DNA of 64,000 bases from Streptomyces sp. NWU339 (GTDB taxonomy: Bacteria > Actinomycetota > Actinomycetes > Streptomycetales > Streptomycetaceae). The position numbers were made by a program, and so were the translations under genes. Positions 19,966 to 28,997 of the stretch are shown piece by piece. The DNA is taken from contig NZ_QFRK01000018.1 of NCBI RefSeq assembly GCF_003143855.1, forward strand, positions 62,001 to 126,000, in the 5' to 3' direction. The notes below the pieces were generated by a model. That model saw only the letters and a program-made list of their open reading frames with translations. It was not told the origin of the DNA and made no database searches. Position 1 is the first letter of the stretch; each line of letters starts with the position of its first letter.

Positions 19966-22089
19966 GTGACCGCCGAGACGTCCGTGCCGTCCACAGCGCT
20001 GCTGGCAGGAGCAGACCGGGACGGTTCCAACTACACCGCGCGGCACCTGCTCGTCCTCGAGGGGCTCGAGGCCGTGCGGAAACGCCCCGGGATGTACATC
20101 GGATCGACCGACAGCCGCGGCCTGATGCACTGCCTGTGGGAGATCATCGACAACTCGGTGGACGAGGCCCTCGGGGGCCACTGCGACCACATCGAGGTGG
20201 TCCTCCACGACGACGGCTCGGTGGAGGTCCGGGACAACGGCCGCGGCATCCCGGTCGACGTGGAACCCAAGACCGGCCTCTCCGGTGTCGAGGTCGTCAT
20301 GACCAAGCTGCACGCCGGCGGCAAGTTCGGTGGCGGCTCGTACGCCGCGTCCGGCGGACTGCACGGCGTCGGCGCGTCCGTCGTCAACGCGCTGTCCGCG
20401 CGGCTGGACGTCGAGGTGGACCGCGGCGGGCACACCCACGCGATCAGCTTTCGCCGTGGGGTACCCGGCGCCTTCGCCGCCGCCGGCCCCGACGCGAAGT
20501 TCGAGGCCGGGAGCGGACTGCGCAAGGCCAAGAAGATCCCGAAGACCCGCAGCGGCACCCGCGTGCGCTACTGGGCAGACCGCCAGATCTTCCTCAAGGA
20601 CGCCAGGCTCACCCTGGAGACCCTGCACCAGCGTGCCCGCCAGACCGCTTTCCTGGTGCCGGGTCTGACCATCGTCGTCCGTGACGAGTACGGGCTCGGC
20701 GACGGCGACAGCAAAGGTGAGGAGTCCTTCCGCTTCGACGGCGGCATCAGTGAGTTCTGCGAGTTCCTGGCCACCGACAAGGCCATCTGCGACACCCTCC
20801 GCTTCACGGGCCAGGGCACCTTCAAGGAGACGGTCCCGGTTCTGGACGAGCACGGCCAGATGACACCCACCGAGATGACCCGTGAACTCGGTGTCGACGT
20901 CGCGATGCGCTGGGGGACCGGTTACGACACGACGCTCCGGTCGTTCGTCAACATCATCGCCACCCCCAAGGGGGGCACCCATGTCGCCGGATTCGAGCAG
21001 GCCGTCGCCAAGACCGTGAACGAGGTGCTGCGCGCGAAGAAGCTGCTGCGCGTGGCCGAGGACGACATCGTCAAGGACGACGCCCTGGAGGGCCTCACGG
21101 CCGTCGTCACCGTCCGCCTGGCCGAGCCGCAGTTCGAGGGCCAGACCAAGGAGGTCCTCGGCACCTCGGCGGCCCGCCGCATCGTGAACACGGTGATCTC
21201 CCGGGAGCTCAAGGCCTTCCTGACCTCCACCAGGCGCGACGACGCCCAGCAGGCCCGGGTCGTCCTGGAGAAGGCCGTCGCCGCGGCCCGTACCCGTATC
21301 GCCGCCCGCCAGCACAAGGACGCCCAGCGCCGCAAGACCGCGCTGGAAACCTCCTCCCTGCCCGCCAAGCTGGCCGACTGCCGCAGCGACGACGTCGAGC
21401 GCAGTGAGCTGTTCATCGTCGAGGGGGACTCCGCGCTCGGTACGGCCAAGCTCGCCCGGAACTCCGAGTTCCAGGCGCTGCTGCCGATCCGCGGCAAGAT
21501 CCTCAACGTTCAGAAGTCGTCCGTGACGGACATGCTGAAGAACGCGGAGTGCGGTGCGATCATCCAGGTCATAGGGGCTGGATCGGGGCGGACCTTCGAC
21601 ATCGACACAGCCCGCTACGGCAAGATCATCATGATGACCGACGCCGATGTGGACGGCTCCCACATCCGAACCCTGCTCCTGACGCTGTTCCACCGCTACA
21701 TGCGGCCCATGGTCGAGTCCGGCCGGGTGTTCGCCGCGGTGCCGCCGCTGCACCGCATCGAACTCGTCCAGCCCAAGAAGGGGCAGGAGAAGTACGTCTA
21801 CACGTACTCGGACCGTGAACTGCGCGACAAGCTGTTGGACTTCCAGACCAAAGGCATCCGCTACAAGGACTCGATCCAGCGCTACAAGGGCCTCGGCGAG
21901 ATGGACGCCGACCAGCTGGCCGAGACCACCATGGACCCGCGGCACCGCACCCTGCGCCGGATCAACCTCACCGATCTGGAGTCCGCCGAGCAGGTCTTCG
22001 ATCTGCTCATGGGCAACGACGTCGCTCCGCGCAAGGAGTTCATCTCCAACTCGGCGGCGACGCTCGACCGGTCGCGCATCGACGCGTAG
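19966..22089 (+). CDS. parE: DNA topoisomerase IV subunit B
   Basis: A 707-residue type IIA topoisomerase B subunit. It pairs with the ParC encoded at 28997-31453 and decatenates daughter chromosomes. GTG 19966 has GAGGAG eight bases upstream. The GHKL ATPase shows EIIDNSVDEALGG, VRDNGRGIPV and GGLHGVGASVVNALS; the transducer ends near residue 400; the TOPRIM domain has VEGDSALGTAKLARN, PIRGKILNV and MTDADVDGSHIRTLLL; the tail ends QRYKGLGEMDADQLAETTMD and a short C-terminus. The insert typical of E. coli GyrB is absent. The split parE/parC arrangement with about 7 kb between is the usual one in Streptomyces. GyrB is expected elsewhere. Confidence 0.95.
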   Translation: MTAETSVPSTALLAGADRDGSNYTARHLLVLEGLEAVRKRPGMYIGSTDSRGLMHCLWEIIDNSVDEALGGHCDHIEVVLHDDGSVEVRDNGRGIPVDVEPKTGLSGVEVVMTKLHAGGKFGGGSYAASGGLHGVGASVVNALSARLDVEVDRGGHTHAISFRRGVPGAFAAAGPDAKFEAGSGLRKAKKIPKTRSGTRVRYWADRQIFLKDARLTLETLHQRARQTAFLVPGLTIVVRDEYGLGDGDSKGEESFRFDGGISEFCEFLATDKAICDTLRFTGQGTFKETVPVLDEHGQMTPTEMTRELGVDVAMRWGTGYDTTLRSFVNIIATPKGGTHVAGFEQAVAKTVNEVLRAKKLLRVAEDDIVKDDALEGLTAVVTVRLAEPQFEGQTKEVLGTSAARRIVNTVISRELKAFLTSTRRDDAQQARVVLEKAVAAARTRIAARQHKDAQRRKTALETSSLPAKLADCRSDDVERSELFIVEGDSALGTAKLARNSEFQALLPIRGKILNVQKSSVTDMLKNAECGAIIQVIGAGSGRTFDIDTARYGKIIMMTDADVDGSHIRTLLLTLFHRYMRPMVESGRVFAAVPPLHRIELVQPKKGQEKYVYTYSDRELRDKLLDFQTKGIRYKDSIQRYKGLGEMDADQLAETTMDPRHRTLRRINLTDLESAEQVFDLLMGNDVAPRKEFISNSAATLDRSRIDA

Positions 22090-22120
22090 CGGGCACACCG
22101 TCACCTGATGGGGTGAAGTG

Positions 22121-22153
22121 GAACGGGAAGAAGAGTCGGGGATCTTCCCGTTC
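22121..22153 (+). terminator. parE terminator
   Basis: A perfect 11-bp stem (22121-22131 with 22143-22153) and 11-nt loop, 31 bp after the parE stop. It argues that the next gene starts at 22169 and not at the GTG 22118, which lies before the stem. Confidence 0.75.
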
Positions 22154-22168
22154 TGTCCATCCTTGGGC

Positions 22169-22699
22169 ATGCAGCAAAGCAATGATCGTCCCCACTCGGG
22201 TGGAGGCGGTCCCGCAGACGTGGGTTACGACGATCCCTGGTACGACGCCCTCGCCTCGGGCTGGGGTGAGCCGACCGGCACCGGAGCGCCGACGGCGGTG
22301 CACCCGGCGCTTCCGGCGGTGAGGCCGGCGGCGGAACCGGCAGTACGCCGGCAGGAGGGGGGCGCGGACGCGGTCGACGTGTACCTCCAGGTGCAGCGCA
22401 GCGCGGCGTTCCAGGAGGTGCGCCGCCGCTACCGGAGTTTCGTGGTCCCGGCGGTCGTCGTCTTCTGCGCCTGGTATGTGGCGTACGTCGTCACCGCCAC
22501 GGCCGCGCCGGACCTCATGGCCCGACCGGTGGCCGGCGCCGTGAACGTGGGGCTGCTCGCCGGGCTAGGCCAGTTCCTGACCACCTTCCTGCTCACCTGG
22601 GCCTACACCCGGCACGCGCGGCTGCGCAGGGACCGGGCCGCGCTGGAACTCCGCTGGGACACCCAGGAGTTGGCGCGGGAGCGGGGCGGTGCCTCGTGA
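22169..22699 (+). CDS. DUF485 membrane protein
   Basis: A 176-residue protein with a disordered N-terminal half (Gly, Pro, Ala) and a DUF485 domain from residue about 75: VYLQVQRSAAFQEVRRRYRS, then two membrane spans (FVVPAVVVFCAWYVAYVVT and VGLLAGLGQFLTTFLLTWAY) ending THARLRRDRAALELRWD. DUF485 proteins are encoded next to ActP-type acetate/solute symporters and are thought to be an accessory subunit. Here the stop overlaps the symporter start by four bases (GTGA), so translation is coupled. ATG 22169 is preferred because a terminator stem covers the upstream GTG. Confidence 0.88.
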   Translation: MQQSNDRPHSGGGGPADVGYDDPWYDALASGWGEPTGTGAPTAVHPALPAVRPAAEPAVRRQEGGADAVDVYLQVQRSAAFQEVRRRYRSFVVPAVVVFCAWYVAYVVTATAAPDLMARPVAGAVNVGLLAGLGQFLTTFLLTWAYTRHARLRRDRAALELRWDTQELARERGGAS

Positions 22700-24285
22700 C
22701 GGAGGATCACCAGACGCTGGCATTACTGCTGTTCAGCGTGTTCGTCGCGGTCACGCTGGGGATCACCACCTGGGTGAGCCGCAGGCGGCAGGGATCGGCC
22801 GAGGAGTTCTACGCCGGTGGCCGGCTCTTCTCACCGATGGAGAATGGTTTTGCCATCGCGGGCGACTACATGTCGGCCGCCTCCTTCCTCGGCATCTCCG
22901 GGCTGATCGCGCTCTTCGGCTACGACGGGATGCTGTACTCGGTGGGCTTCCTGGTGGCCTGGCTCGTGGTCCTGTTCCTGGTCGCGGAACTGGTGCGCAA
23001 CTGCGGGCGGTTCACCCTCGCCGACGTGGTGGCGGCGCGGATGCGGGAACGGCCCGTGCGTATCGCCGCGGGAACTTCGTCGGTCACCGTGTCCGTGCTG
23101 TATCTGGTGGCGCAGATGGTGGGTGCGGGCAGCCTGGTCGCGCTGCTGCTCGGCGGCCGGAGCGAGGCGGCGCAGGCCTGGACCGTCGTCGGGGTCGGCG
23201 CGCTCATGGTGGTCTACGTCTCGATGGGAGGGATGCGGGCCACCACCTGGATCCAGATCGTCAAGGCGGTCCTGCTGCTCGGCGGCACCATCGCGCTGAC
23301 CGTCCTCGTGCTGCTCCGGTTCCACGGCGACTTCAACCGCCTGCTGCTCACGGCGGCCGAGCGCAGCGGTCACGGGGAGGCGTTCCTGGCTCCCGGGCTC
23401 GCCTACGGCGGGGACTGGACCTCCCGGTTCGACTTCGTCAGTCTGGGGCTCGCCCTGGTGCTGGGTACGGCGGGGCTGCCGCACATCCTGTCCCGCTTCT
23501 ACACCGTTCCGACCGCGCGGGCGGCACGGCGCTCGGTCGTCTGGTCGATCGGGCTCATCGGCGGGTTCTACCTGATGACGATCGTCCTCGGATTCGGCGC
23601 GGCCGCCGTCGTCGGGCCGGAGGCCGTGCGCGGGTCCAACGCGGCCGGAAACACGGCGGTTCCCCTGCTGGCGCTCGACCTCGGCGGCGGCGCCGACTCC
23701 ACCGGTGGAACAGTTCTGTTCGCGGTCGTCGCAGCGGTCGCCTTCGCCACGATCCTCGCCGTCGTCGCCGGGATCACGCTCGCCTCCTCGGCGTCCGTCG
23801 CCCACGACCTGTACGCGTCCCTGCGCCGCCGCGGAAAGCCGCACAGTGAGGTGACCGTGGCCCGGGTGGCAGCCGTCGGCATCGGCGTGCTCGCGATCGC
23901 GCTCGGCCTGCTGGCCCGCGACCTCAACGTCGCCTTCCTCGTCGGGCTGGCCTTCGCCGTGGCCGCCTCCGCCAACCTGCCCGTGCTGCTCTACTCCCTG
24001 TTCTGGCGGGGGTTCACCACCAGTGGTGCCGTGTGGGCCGTCTACGGCGGCCTGGTCCCGGCCGTGGTGCTGGTGCTGCTGTCCCCGGTGGTCTCCGGCA
24101 GCCCTGACTCCCTGTTCCCGGACGTCGATTTCCAGCTCTTCCCGCTCCAGAATCCCGGCCTGGTCTCCATCCCGCTGGGCTTCCTGGCGGGCTGGCTCGG
24201 CACGGTCACCTCGGCCGAGGCCCCCGACGAGGCCAAGCACGCGGAGAGCGAGGTACGGTCGCTGACCGGCGCGGGGGCGGTGTGA
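22696..24285 (+). CDS. Sodium:solute symporter (ActP/SSS family)
   Basis: A 529-residue SSS-family transporter with about 13 hydrophobic spans. The signature EEFYAGGRLFSPMENGFAIAG and DYMSAASFLGISGLIALFGYDG is that of cation/acetate symporters; GLPHILSRFYTVPTARAARR is also typical. It probably takes up acetate or another small carboxylate with Na+. It starts inside the DUF485 stop codon. The convergent two-component genes on the other strand (24314-26688) are of the CitAB/DcuSR class, which sense carboxylates and usually control such a transporter, so a sensing/uptake module is likely (inference). Confidence 0.92.
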   Translation: MTEDHQTLALLLFSVFVAVTLGITTWVSRRRQGSAEEFYAGGRLFSPMENGFAIAGDYMSAASFLGISGLIALFGYDGMLYSVGFLVAWLVVLFLVAELVRNCGRFTLADVVAARMRERPVRIAAGTSSVTVSVLYLVAQMVGAGSLVALLLGGRSEAAQAWTVVGVGALMVVYVSMGGMRATTWIQIVKAVLLLGGTIALTVLVLLRFHGDFNRLLLTAAERSGHGEAFLAPGLAYGGDWTSRFDFVSLGLALVLGTAGLPHILSRFYTVPTARAARRSVVWSIGLIGGFYLMTIVLGFGAAAVVGPEAVRGSNAAGNTAVPLLALDLGGGADSTGGTVLFAVVAAVAFATILAVVAGITLASSASVAHDLYASLRRRGKPHSEVTVARVAAVGIGVLAIALGLLARDLNVAFLVGLAFAVAASANLPVLLYSLFWRGFTTSGAVWAVYGGLVPAVVLVLLSPVVSGSPDSLFPDVDFQLFPLQNPGLVSIPLGFLAGWLGTVTSAEAPDEAKHAESEVRSLTGAGAV

Positions 24286-24313
24286 CGTCCGGGCCCCGGG
24301 GTCTCCCGCCTCC

Positions 24314-25000
24314 TCAGACGCGGCCCGCCCACACGTAAAGGTGTTCCGGGCGGCCCGCGTCGCCGTACTTGAGGGTCAGCGTGGCTCGTCCCGTGCGCTC
24401 CAGGAGCTTGAGATAGCGCTGCGCGGTCTGGCGGCTCACCCCTGTGCGGTCGGCGAGCTCCTGGGCCGACAGCGGGCCGTCGGCGTTCAGCAGGCTCTGG
24501 CGTACCAGTTCCGCGGTGGCGGGGGAATGCCCCTTGGGCAGAGCGGGCTCCGCCGACGCCGACGCCGACGGGATGCTGAAGATGCGGTCCACTTCGGCCT
24601 GTTCCGCCTCGCCACCGCCGTCCAGGGTGCGGCGCAGTTCCGCGTAGGCCTCCAGCTTGGCGCGCAGCCCGGCGAAGGCGAACGGCTTGACCAGGTACTG
24701 CAGTGCGCCCTGCCGCATCGTCGCCTGCACGGTGGACACGTCCCGCGCCGCCGTCACCATGATCACATCGGTCTGGTGGCCGCGCCCGCGCATCTCCCGG
24801 ACGACCTCGAGGCCCGTCCGGTCGGGCAGACAGTGGTCCAGGAGCACCAGATCCAGCCGGGGGAGGGTCTCCAGCAGTGTGAGCGCCTCGGCCGCGCTGT
24901 GTGCCTCACCGGCCACGTGGAAACCGGGCACCTTCTCGACGTAGGCGGCGTTGACGTGCGCGACCCGGACGTCGTCGTCCACGACCAGGACCTCGATCAT
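24314..25000 (-). CDS. Response regulator, CitB/DcuR type
   Basis: A 228-residue regulator. The receiver (residues 1-120) has VDDD at the N-terminus, the phospho-accepting Asp in LVLLDHCLPD and Lys in YLVKPFAF. The C-terminal part carries the helix-turn-helix LSAQELADRTGVSRQTAQRYLKLLERTG, as in CitB/DcuR. ATG 25000 shares one base with the kinase stop and has GGAGGAG upstream within the kinase gene, so the two are translationally coupled. It is convergent with the symporter operon (stop to stop 28 bp). Confidence 0.93.
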   Translation of the reverse strand: MIEVLVVDDDVRVAHVNAAYVEKVPGFHVAGEAHSAAEALTLLETLPRLDLVLLDHCLPDRTGLEVVREMRGRGHQTDVIMVTAARDVSTVQATMRQGALQYLVKPFAFAGLRAKLEAYAELRRTLDGGGEAEQAEVDRIFSIPSASASAEPALPKGHSPATAELVRQSLLNADGPLSAQELADRTGVSRQTAQRYLKLLERTGRATLTLKYGDAGRPEHLYVWAGRV

Positions 25001-26688
25001 CACGGCTCCTCCTTGGTGGTCTGCGGGACGAACACGGGGACGGGCGCCCCGGTGAGGGTGGCCGGTGGGCCCGGCTCGGTCAGTGCCTCGGGCAGGACCA
25101 CGGTGAATTCCGCGCCCCCGCCGTCCGCCTCGTCCACGGCCGCGGTGCCGCCCTGGCGTTCGGCGAGCCTGCGGACGAGGGAGAGCCCGATGCCCCGCTC
25201 GCGGTGGTCCGGCGGCTTCTTGGTGGACCAGCCCTCAGTGAAGATCAACTCGCGTTGCTCCGCGGGAATTCCAGGTCCGGTGTCGCGTACGCCGAGCACC
25301 GCCGTACGTCCCTCGGCGCGCAGTTCGACCTCCACGCGCGCGTGCGGCGCGCCCGCGACGGCGTCGAGCGCGTTGTCCACCAGGTTCCCGACGATGGTGA
25401 CCAGGCCCCCGGGGTCGATCAGCCGGTCCGGTAGCCGGGTCCGGTCCGAGATCCACAGGGCCACGCCCCGCTCGGCCGCGACCGTCGCCTTGCCCACCAG
25501 CAGGGCGGCGAGCAGCGGGTCGCGGATCTTCTCGGTGACCTGCTCCGCCGTCGCCCGGTGGTCGCCGACGACCTCACCGACGAACTCCACGGCGTCGTCG
25601 TACATCTCGAGTTCGAGCAGCCCGAGCAGGGTGTGCATGCGGTTGGCGTGCTCGTGGTCCTGGGCGCGCAGCGCGTCGATCAGCCCGCGCGTGGAGTCCA
25701 GTTCCCGGCCGAGCCGGTCCAGCTCCGTACGGTCGCGGAGGGTGGCCACGGCGCCGCCGTCACCGGTCGGCATACGGTTGGCGACCAGGACGCGCTGCCC
25801 GCGGACGGTGAGCAGGTCGGTGCCGGTCACCCGGCCGGCCAGCACGTCGGCCGTCCGGCCCGTGCCGAGTGCCTCGTCGGGGGAGCGGCCCACGGCCTCG
25901 TCACCGAGGTCCAGCAGGCGCCGGGCCTCGTCGTTGAGGAGGCGGACCCGGCCGGTGCGGTCGAGGGCGACGACGCCCTCCCGGATGCCGTGCAGCATCG
26001 CCTCGCGTTCCGCGAGCAGCGCCGCGATGTCGGAGAAGGCCAGGTCCCTGGTCTGCCGCTGCACCCGCCGGGAGACGAGCCAGGCCGCGAGCGCGCCCAC
26101 GGCCAGTGCCCCGCCCGCGTACGCGAAGAGCCCCGGGACCGCGTGGATCAGCCGGGCCCGGACACTGTCGTAGGCGATGCCGACCGAGACCGCCCCGATG
26201 ATCTCGCCGTCGCCGTCGCGCAGCGGGACCTTGCCGCGTGCGGAGCGCCCCAGCGTGCCGTTGTCGATCTCCATGACCTCGCGCCCCGCCAGGGCCTCGC
26301 CGGGATCGGTCGAGACCGGGCCGCCGATCCTGCGGGGGTCGGTGTGCGACCAGCGCACGCCCCGGCGGTCCAGCACCACCACGTACTCGGCGCCGGTGGC
26401 CTTCCGGATCCGTTCCGCCTCCCGCTGCACCGGCCCGTCCGGCGTGGGCGACGTGCTCCGCAGGTCCCGTGCGATCTGTGACTGCTGGGCGGTGGTCTGG
26501 GCGATGGCGAGCGCGCGGCGCATCGCCTGGTCGTCCAGCTGGGCACCGAGCGGGGCGAGGAACAGCCCGGTCGCGAGCACCGCGACTCCCGCGGCGATCG
26601 CCAGCTGCATCAGCAGGACCTGAGAGAAGACCCGCCGCGGCAGGCCGAGGCGCAGGCGGCGGGTGAGGGGGGTGGTGCGCATGTCCAT
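25000..26688 (-). CDS. Sensor histidine kinase, CitA/DcuS type
   Basis: A 562-residue membrane kinase. A first span near residues 21-47 (LLMQLAIAAGVAVLATGLFL) and a second near 190-215 (AYAGGALAVGALAAWLVSRR) enclose an extracytoplasmic sensor of the CitA/DcuS PAS fold (GAEYVVVLDRRGVRWSHTDP, with VSTDPGEALAGREV). A cytoplasmic PAS (AEREAMLHGIREGVVALDR) comes next, then the dimerisation helix with phospho-His in QDHEHANRMHTLLGLLEL and the ATPase with NLVDNALDAV, DTGPGIP and RGIGLSLVRRL. The ligand should be an external carboxylate. ATG 26688 or 26682 is the start; neither has a strong ribosome site. Confidence 0.93.
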   Translation of the reverse strand: MDMRTTPLTRRLRLGLPRRVFSQVLLMQLAIAAGVAVLATGLFLAPLGAQLDDQAMRRALAIAQTTAQQSQIARDLRSTSPTPDGPVQREAERIRKATGAEYVVVLDRRGVRWSHTDPRRIGGPVSTDPGEALAGREVMEIDNGTLGRSARGKVPLRDGDGEIIGAVSVGIAYDSVRARLIHAVPGLFAYAGGALAVGALAAWLVSRRVQRQTRDLAFSDIAALLAEREAMLHGIREGVVALDRTGRVRLLNDEARRLLDLGDEAVGRSPDEALGTGRTADVLAGRVTGTDLLTVRGQRVLVANRMPTGDGGAVATLRDRTELDRLGRELDSTRGLIDALRAQDHEHANRMHTLLGLLELEMYDDAVEFVGEVVGDHRATAEQVTEKIRDPLLAALLVGKATVAAERGVALWISDRTRLPDRLIDPGGLVTIVGNLVDNALDAVAGAPHARVEVELRAEGRTAVLGVRDTGPGIPAEQRELIFTEGWSTKKPPDHRERGIGLSLVRRLAERQGGTAAVDEADGGGAEFTVVLPEALTEPGPPATLTGAPVPVFVPQTTKEEP

Positions 26689-26801
26689 GACGGTACGTGG
26701 GCGGGCGTCGGGGCAGCGCGGATGTGGCGCGGATCGCCCCGCACCTGCGAGGAGGGCCTGCGAGGAGGAGCCGTCGTCCGTGAGGAATCGCGTGCGGCCG
26801 G

Positions 26802-27743
26802 TCAGCTCGCGAGTGCCGCCACGGTCACCTCGCGCACCGCCACCACGTCCATCCGCGCGGGTGAGCCCAGGACCGACGCCCCGCAGCTCTCCGCGCGGGG
26901 CGGCAGGGACGCGCCCTGCGCCACCTCCACCCGCCACCGACGCCCGTCGACGTGCGCGACGAGCACCTGCCAGCGCGGTGCCGCGCCGTCCGTCCGTACG
27001 ACGGTCAGCGCATCGGCGGCGTACTCGCCCACCTCGGTACGCACGGCCAGCTCGGCCGCCTGGCCGGGGCGCTCCCAGGCGGAGTTCCCGCGGCACTCCT
27101 TCACGACGATCCGGCCCTCCTGCGCGCCGTGCAGCGCCTCCTTGACGGTGTGCGCCCCGGCCCTGCCGTACGCGTAGCCGTGGGGCAGCACGAGCACCGT
27201 CGGTGCGAACCGGTGTCCGCCCAGATGGGTGACCTCCCAGACGCCCTGGACCCCGGAGGCGGTGAGTTCGGCCGCCAGGGGCCGTCCGAGAAGCGCGCAG
27301 CAGCGATCGCGTTTGCCGTTGGTGCAGACGAGGGCGAGCGGGTCCCCGTCGTGCGGCCGTCCGCCGAGCGCCGCGTCGAAGGTGCCGCTCTGCCCCCTGC
27401 CGAGAGCGGTGAAGTCGAGGTCGAGCAGCCGCTCGGGGTCCGTGGTCGCGGCGGCGTGCAGCCACGTGTTTCCCGGAACGGTGTGGGCCGCGTACACCCG
27501 GCGGGTGGCGAGCGTCCGGGGGTCCGCGTGTCGTCCCGGGCGCCGGATGAGGGCGATCCGCACTCCGGTGCCCTTCGTGGCGGCCTCCAGGGCGCGGCCC
27601 AGAGCGGGGTCGAGGTGGCTCGACGTGAGCGCCTTGGCACCCCACGGGCCGGGCTGCTCCAGCAGGAGCCAGGTCCTCGCGGTGGCCGCGGTTCCCGCGA
27701 CGGGCTCGTCGAGCTCGCGGGACAGGGTTGAGCACGTACTCAC
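26802..27743 (-). CDS. Sucrase/ferredoxin-like family protein (thioredoxin-like 2Fe-2S)
   Basis: A 313-residue member of the sucrase/ferredoxin-like family. The N-terminal half has STCSTLSREL, WLLLEQPGPWG and VCTNGKRDRCCALLGRPLA, in which the C-x6-CC cysteines resemble the cluster site of thioredoxin-like [2Fe-2S] ferredoxins; VTHLGGHRFAPTVLVLPHGYAYGR is the other signature, and VKECRGNSAW gives a further Cys. Relatives act in electron transfer and some are iron-siderophore linked. GTG 27743 is the family start (STC...), and a 19-bp iron box ends at the very next base (27744-27762), leaving no room for a ribosome site, so the mRNA may be leaderless. The iron box predicts repression by DmdR1 when iron is plentiful. 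Confidence 0.87.
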   Translation of the reverse strand: MSTCSTLSRELDEPVAGTAATARTWLLLEQPGPWGAKALTSSHLDPALGRALEAATKGTGVRIALIRRPGRHADPRTLATRRVYAAHTVPGNTWLHAAATTDPERLLDLDFTALGRGQSGTFDAALGGRPHDGDPLALVCTNGKRDRCCALLGRPLAAELTASGVQGVWEVTHLGGHRFAPTVLVLPHGYAYGRAGAHTVKEALHGAQEGRIVVKECRGNSAWERPGQAAELAVRTEVGEYAADALTVVRTDGAAPRWQVLVAHVDGRRWRVEVAQGASLPPRAESCGASVLGSPARMDVVAVREVTVAALAS

Positions 27744-27762
27744 AGAGGTGAGCCTAACCTGA
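27744..27762 (-). promoter_or_regulatory. DmdR1/IdeR-type iron box
   Basis: Read on the minus strand it is TCAGGTTAGGCTCACCTCT, which matches the consensus TTAGGTTAGGCTCACCTAA at 16 of 19 positions, including the whole core. It abuts the start codon of the ferredoxin-like gene. The TAGGCT inside it could serve as the -10 hexamer. Confidence 0.82.
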
Positions 27763-27915
27763 GTTGTTCCGAGGTGGCTTTCCGGCCCACGGGTACCCCG
27801 TTCCGGCGGCGGAGCACGAGCCGGTCGGCCGCGCATATCCTGGCGGGTCAGTCGGTTCGCGGACATGCGCCGAGGCGCGAGCCGGTGTACGCGAGGGTGC
27901 GAGAGGGGTCGCGGA

Positions 27916-28968
27916 GTGGAGCACAGCAGCGGTCGGCAGATTCCGGTCGTCGTCCTGGCCGGGTTTCTCGGATCCGGAAAGACCACCCTGCTCAACCACC
28001 TCCTCCACCACAGCGGTGGCAGCCGTATCGGGGCCGTCGTCAACGACTTCGGTGCCATCGAGATCGACGCCATGGCGGTGGCCGGCGCGCTCGGCGACTC
28101 GACGCTCTCGCTCGGAAACGGGTGTCTGTGCTGCGCCGTAGACGGCAGCGAGCTGGACGTCTACCTCGAGCGGCTGGCACGGCCGTCCGCCGGGATCGAC
28201 GTCATCGTCATCGAGGCCAGCGGTCTCGCCGAGCCGCAGGAGCTCGTACGGATGGTGCTCGCCAGCGAGCACCCCGGCATCGTGTACGGCGGGCTCGTCG
28301 AGGTCGTGGACGCCGCCGAGTTCGCGCGGACACGCGCCGGGCACCCCGAGATCGACCGGCATCTCGGCCTGGCGGATCTGGTCGTCGTGAACAAACTCGA
28401 CCGGGCAAAGGACGCGGAGCGCGTGCTCGACGTCGTGCGGTCGCTCGTCGACCGCGCCGCCGTCGTTCCCGCCACGCACGGCCGTGTCGATCCGGAGTTC
28501 CTCTTCGACTGCAGGCCCGGTGAGGAACGCGTCGGGCAGCTCTCCTTCGACGACCTGCCCCGGCACGGCCCCGCCGACGCCGACGAGCACACCGAGCACC
28601 TGCACGCCGCGTACGACAGCCTGTCCTTGGCCTCCGCCGCGCCCCTCGACCCCCGGCGGCTGATCCGGTTCCTCGACAGCCGGCCGGAAGGGCTCTACCG
28701 GATCAAGGGGTACATCGACTTCGGGCCGTACGACACCGGGAACCGGTACGCCGTGCACGCCGTCGGCCGGTTCCTGCGGTTCTACCCGGAAGCCTGGCCG
28801 GCCGGCGCGGAGCGGCTGACGCAGCTGGTGCTCATCGGCACCGGCATCGACGCAGCCACGCTCCGCAAGGAGCTGGAGGCCTGCGTCGCCGACGCCCCGC
28901 ACACCGACGAGCAGGGCATGTGGGGCGTTCTGCGCTACGTACGGGAGCCCGAAGACCAGCGGGGTTAG
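27916..28968 (+). CDS. CobW/G3E-family GTPase
   Basis: A 350-residue P-loop GTPase of the G3E (CobW/ZNG1-type) family, which hands metal ions to target proteins. GTG 27916 follows GAGAGGGG. Motifs: Walker A LAGFLGSGKTTLLNH, the metal-binding GNGCLCCAV (C-x-C-C), IVIEASGLAEP as switch II/Walker B, and NKLDRAK for guanine recognition. The C-terminal CobW_C domain includes GLYRIKGYIDFG and the HAVGRF segment. It lacks a long His-rich tail; EHTEHLHAAYDS gives a few histidines. It is divergent from the iron-box gene, so a metal-homeostasis link is plausible but the box faces the other way. Confidence 0.92.
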   Translation: MEHSSGRQIPVVVLAGFLGSGKTTLLNHLLHHSGGSRIGAVVNDFGAIEIDAMAVAGALGDSTLSLGNGCLCCAVDGSELDVYLERLARPSAGIDVIVIEASGLAEPQELVRMVLASEHPGIVYGGLVEVVDAAEFARTRAGHPEIDRHLGLADLVVVNKLDRAKDAERVLDVVRSLVDRAAVVPATHGRVDPEFLFDCRPGEERVGQLSFDDLPRHGPADADEHTEHLHAAYDSLSLASAAPLDPRRLIRFLDSRPEGLYRIKGYIDFGPYDTGNRYAVHAVGRFLRFYPEAWPAGAERLTQLVLIGTGIDAATLRKELEACVADAPHTDEQGMWGVLRYVREPEDQRG

Positions 28969-28971
28969 GGC

Positions 28972-28997
28972 ACCCCGCCGGTGCCGGTCGGCGGGGT
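28972..28997. terminator. Bidirectional hairpin between G3E GTPase and parC
   Basis: An 8-bp perfect stem (28972-28979 with 28990-28997) between convergent genes. It overlaps the first base of the parC stop codon. Confidence 0.65.

Noticed and set aside
22118-22168. Earlier GTG start of the DUF485 protein
   Set aside because: The parE terminator stem lies just after it, and the extra residues are not family-like.
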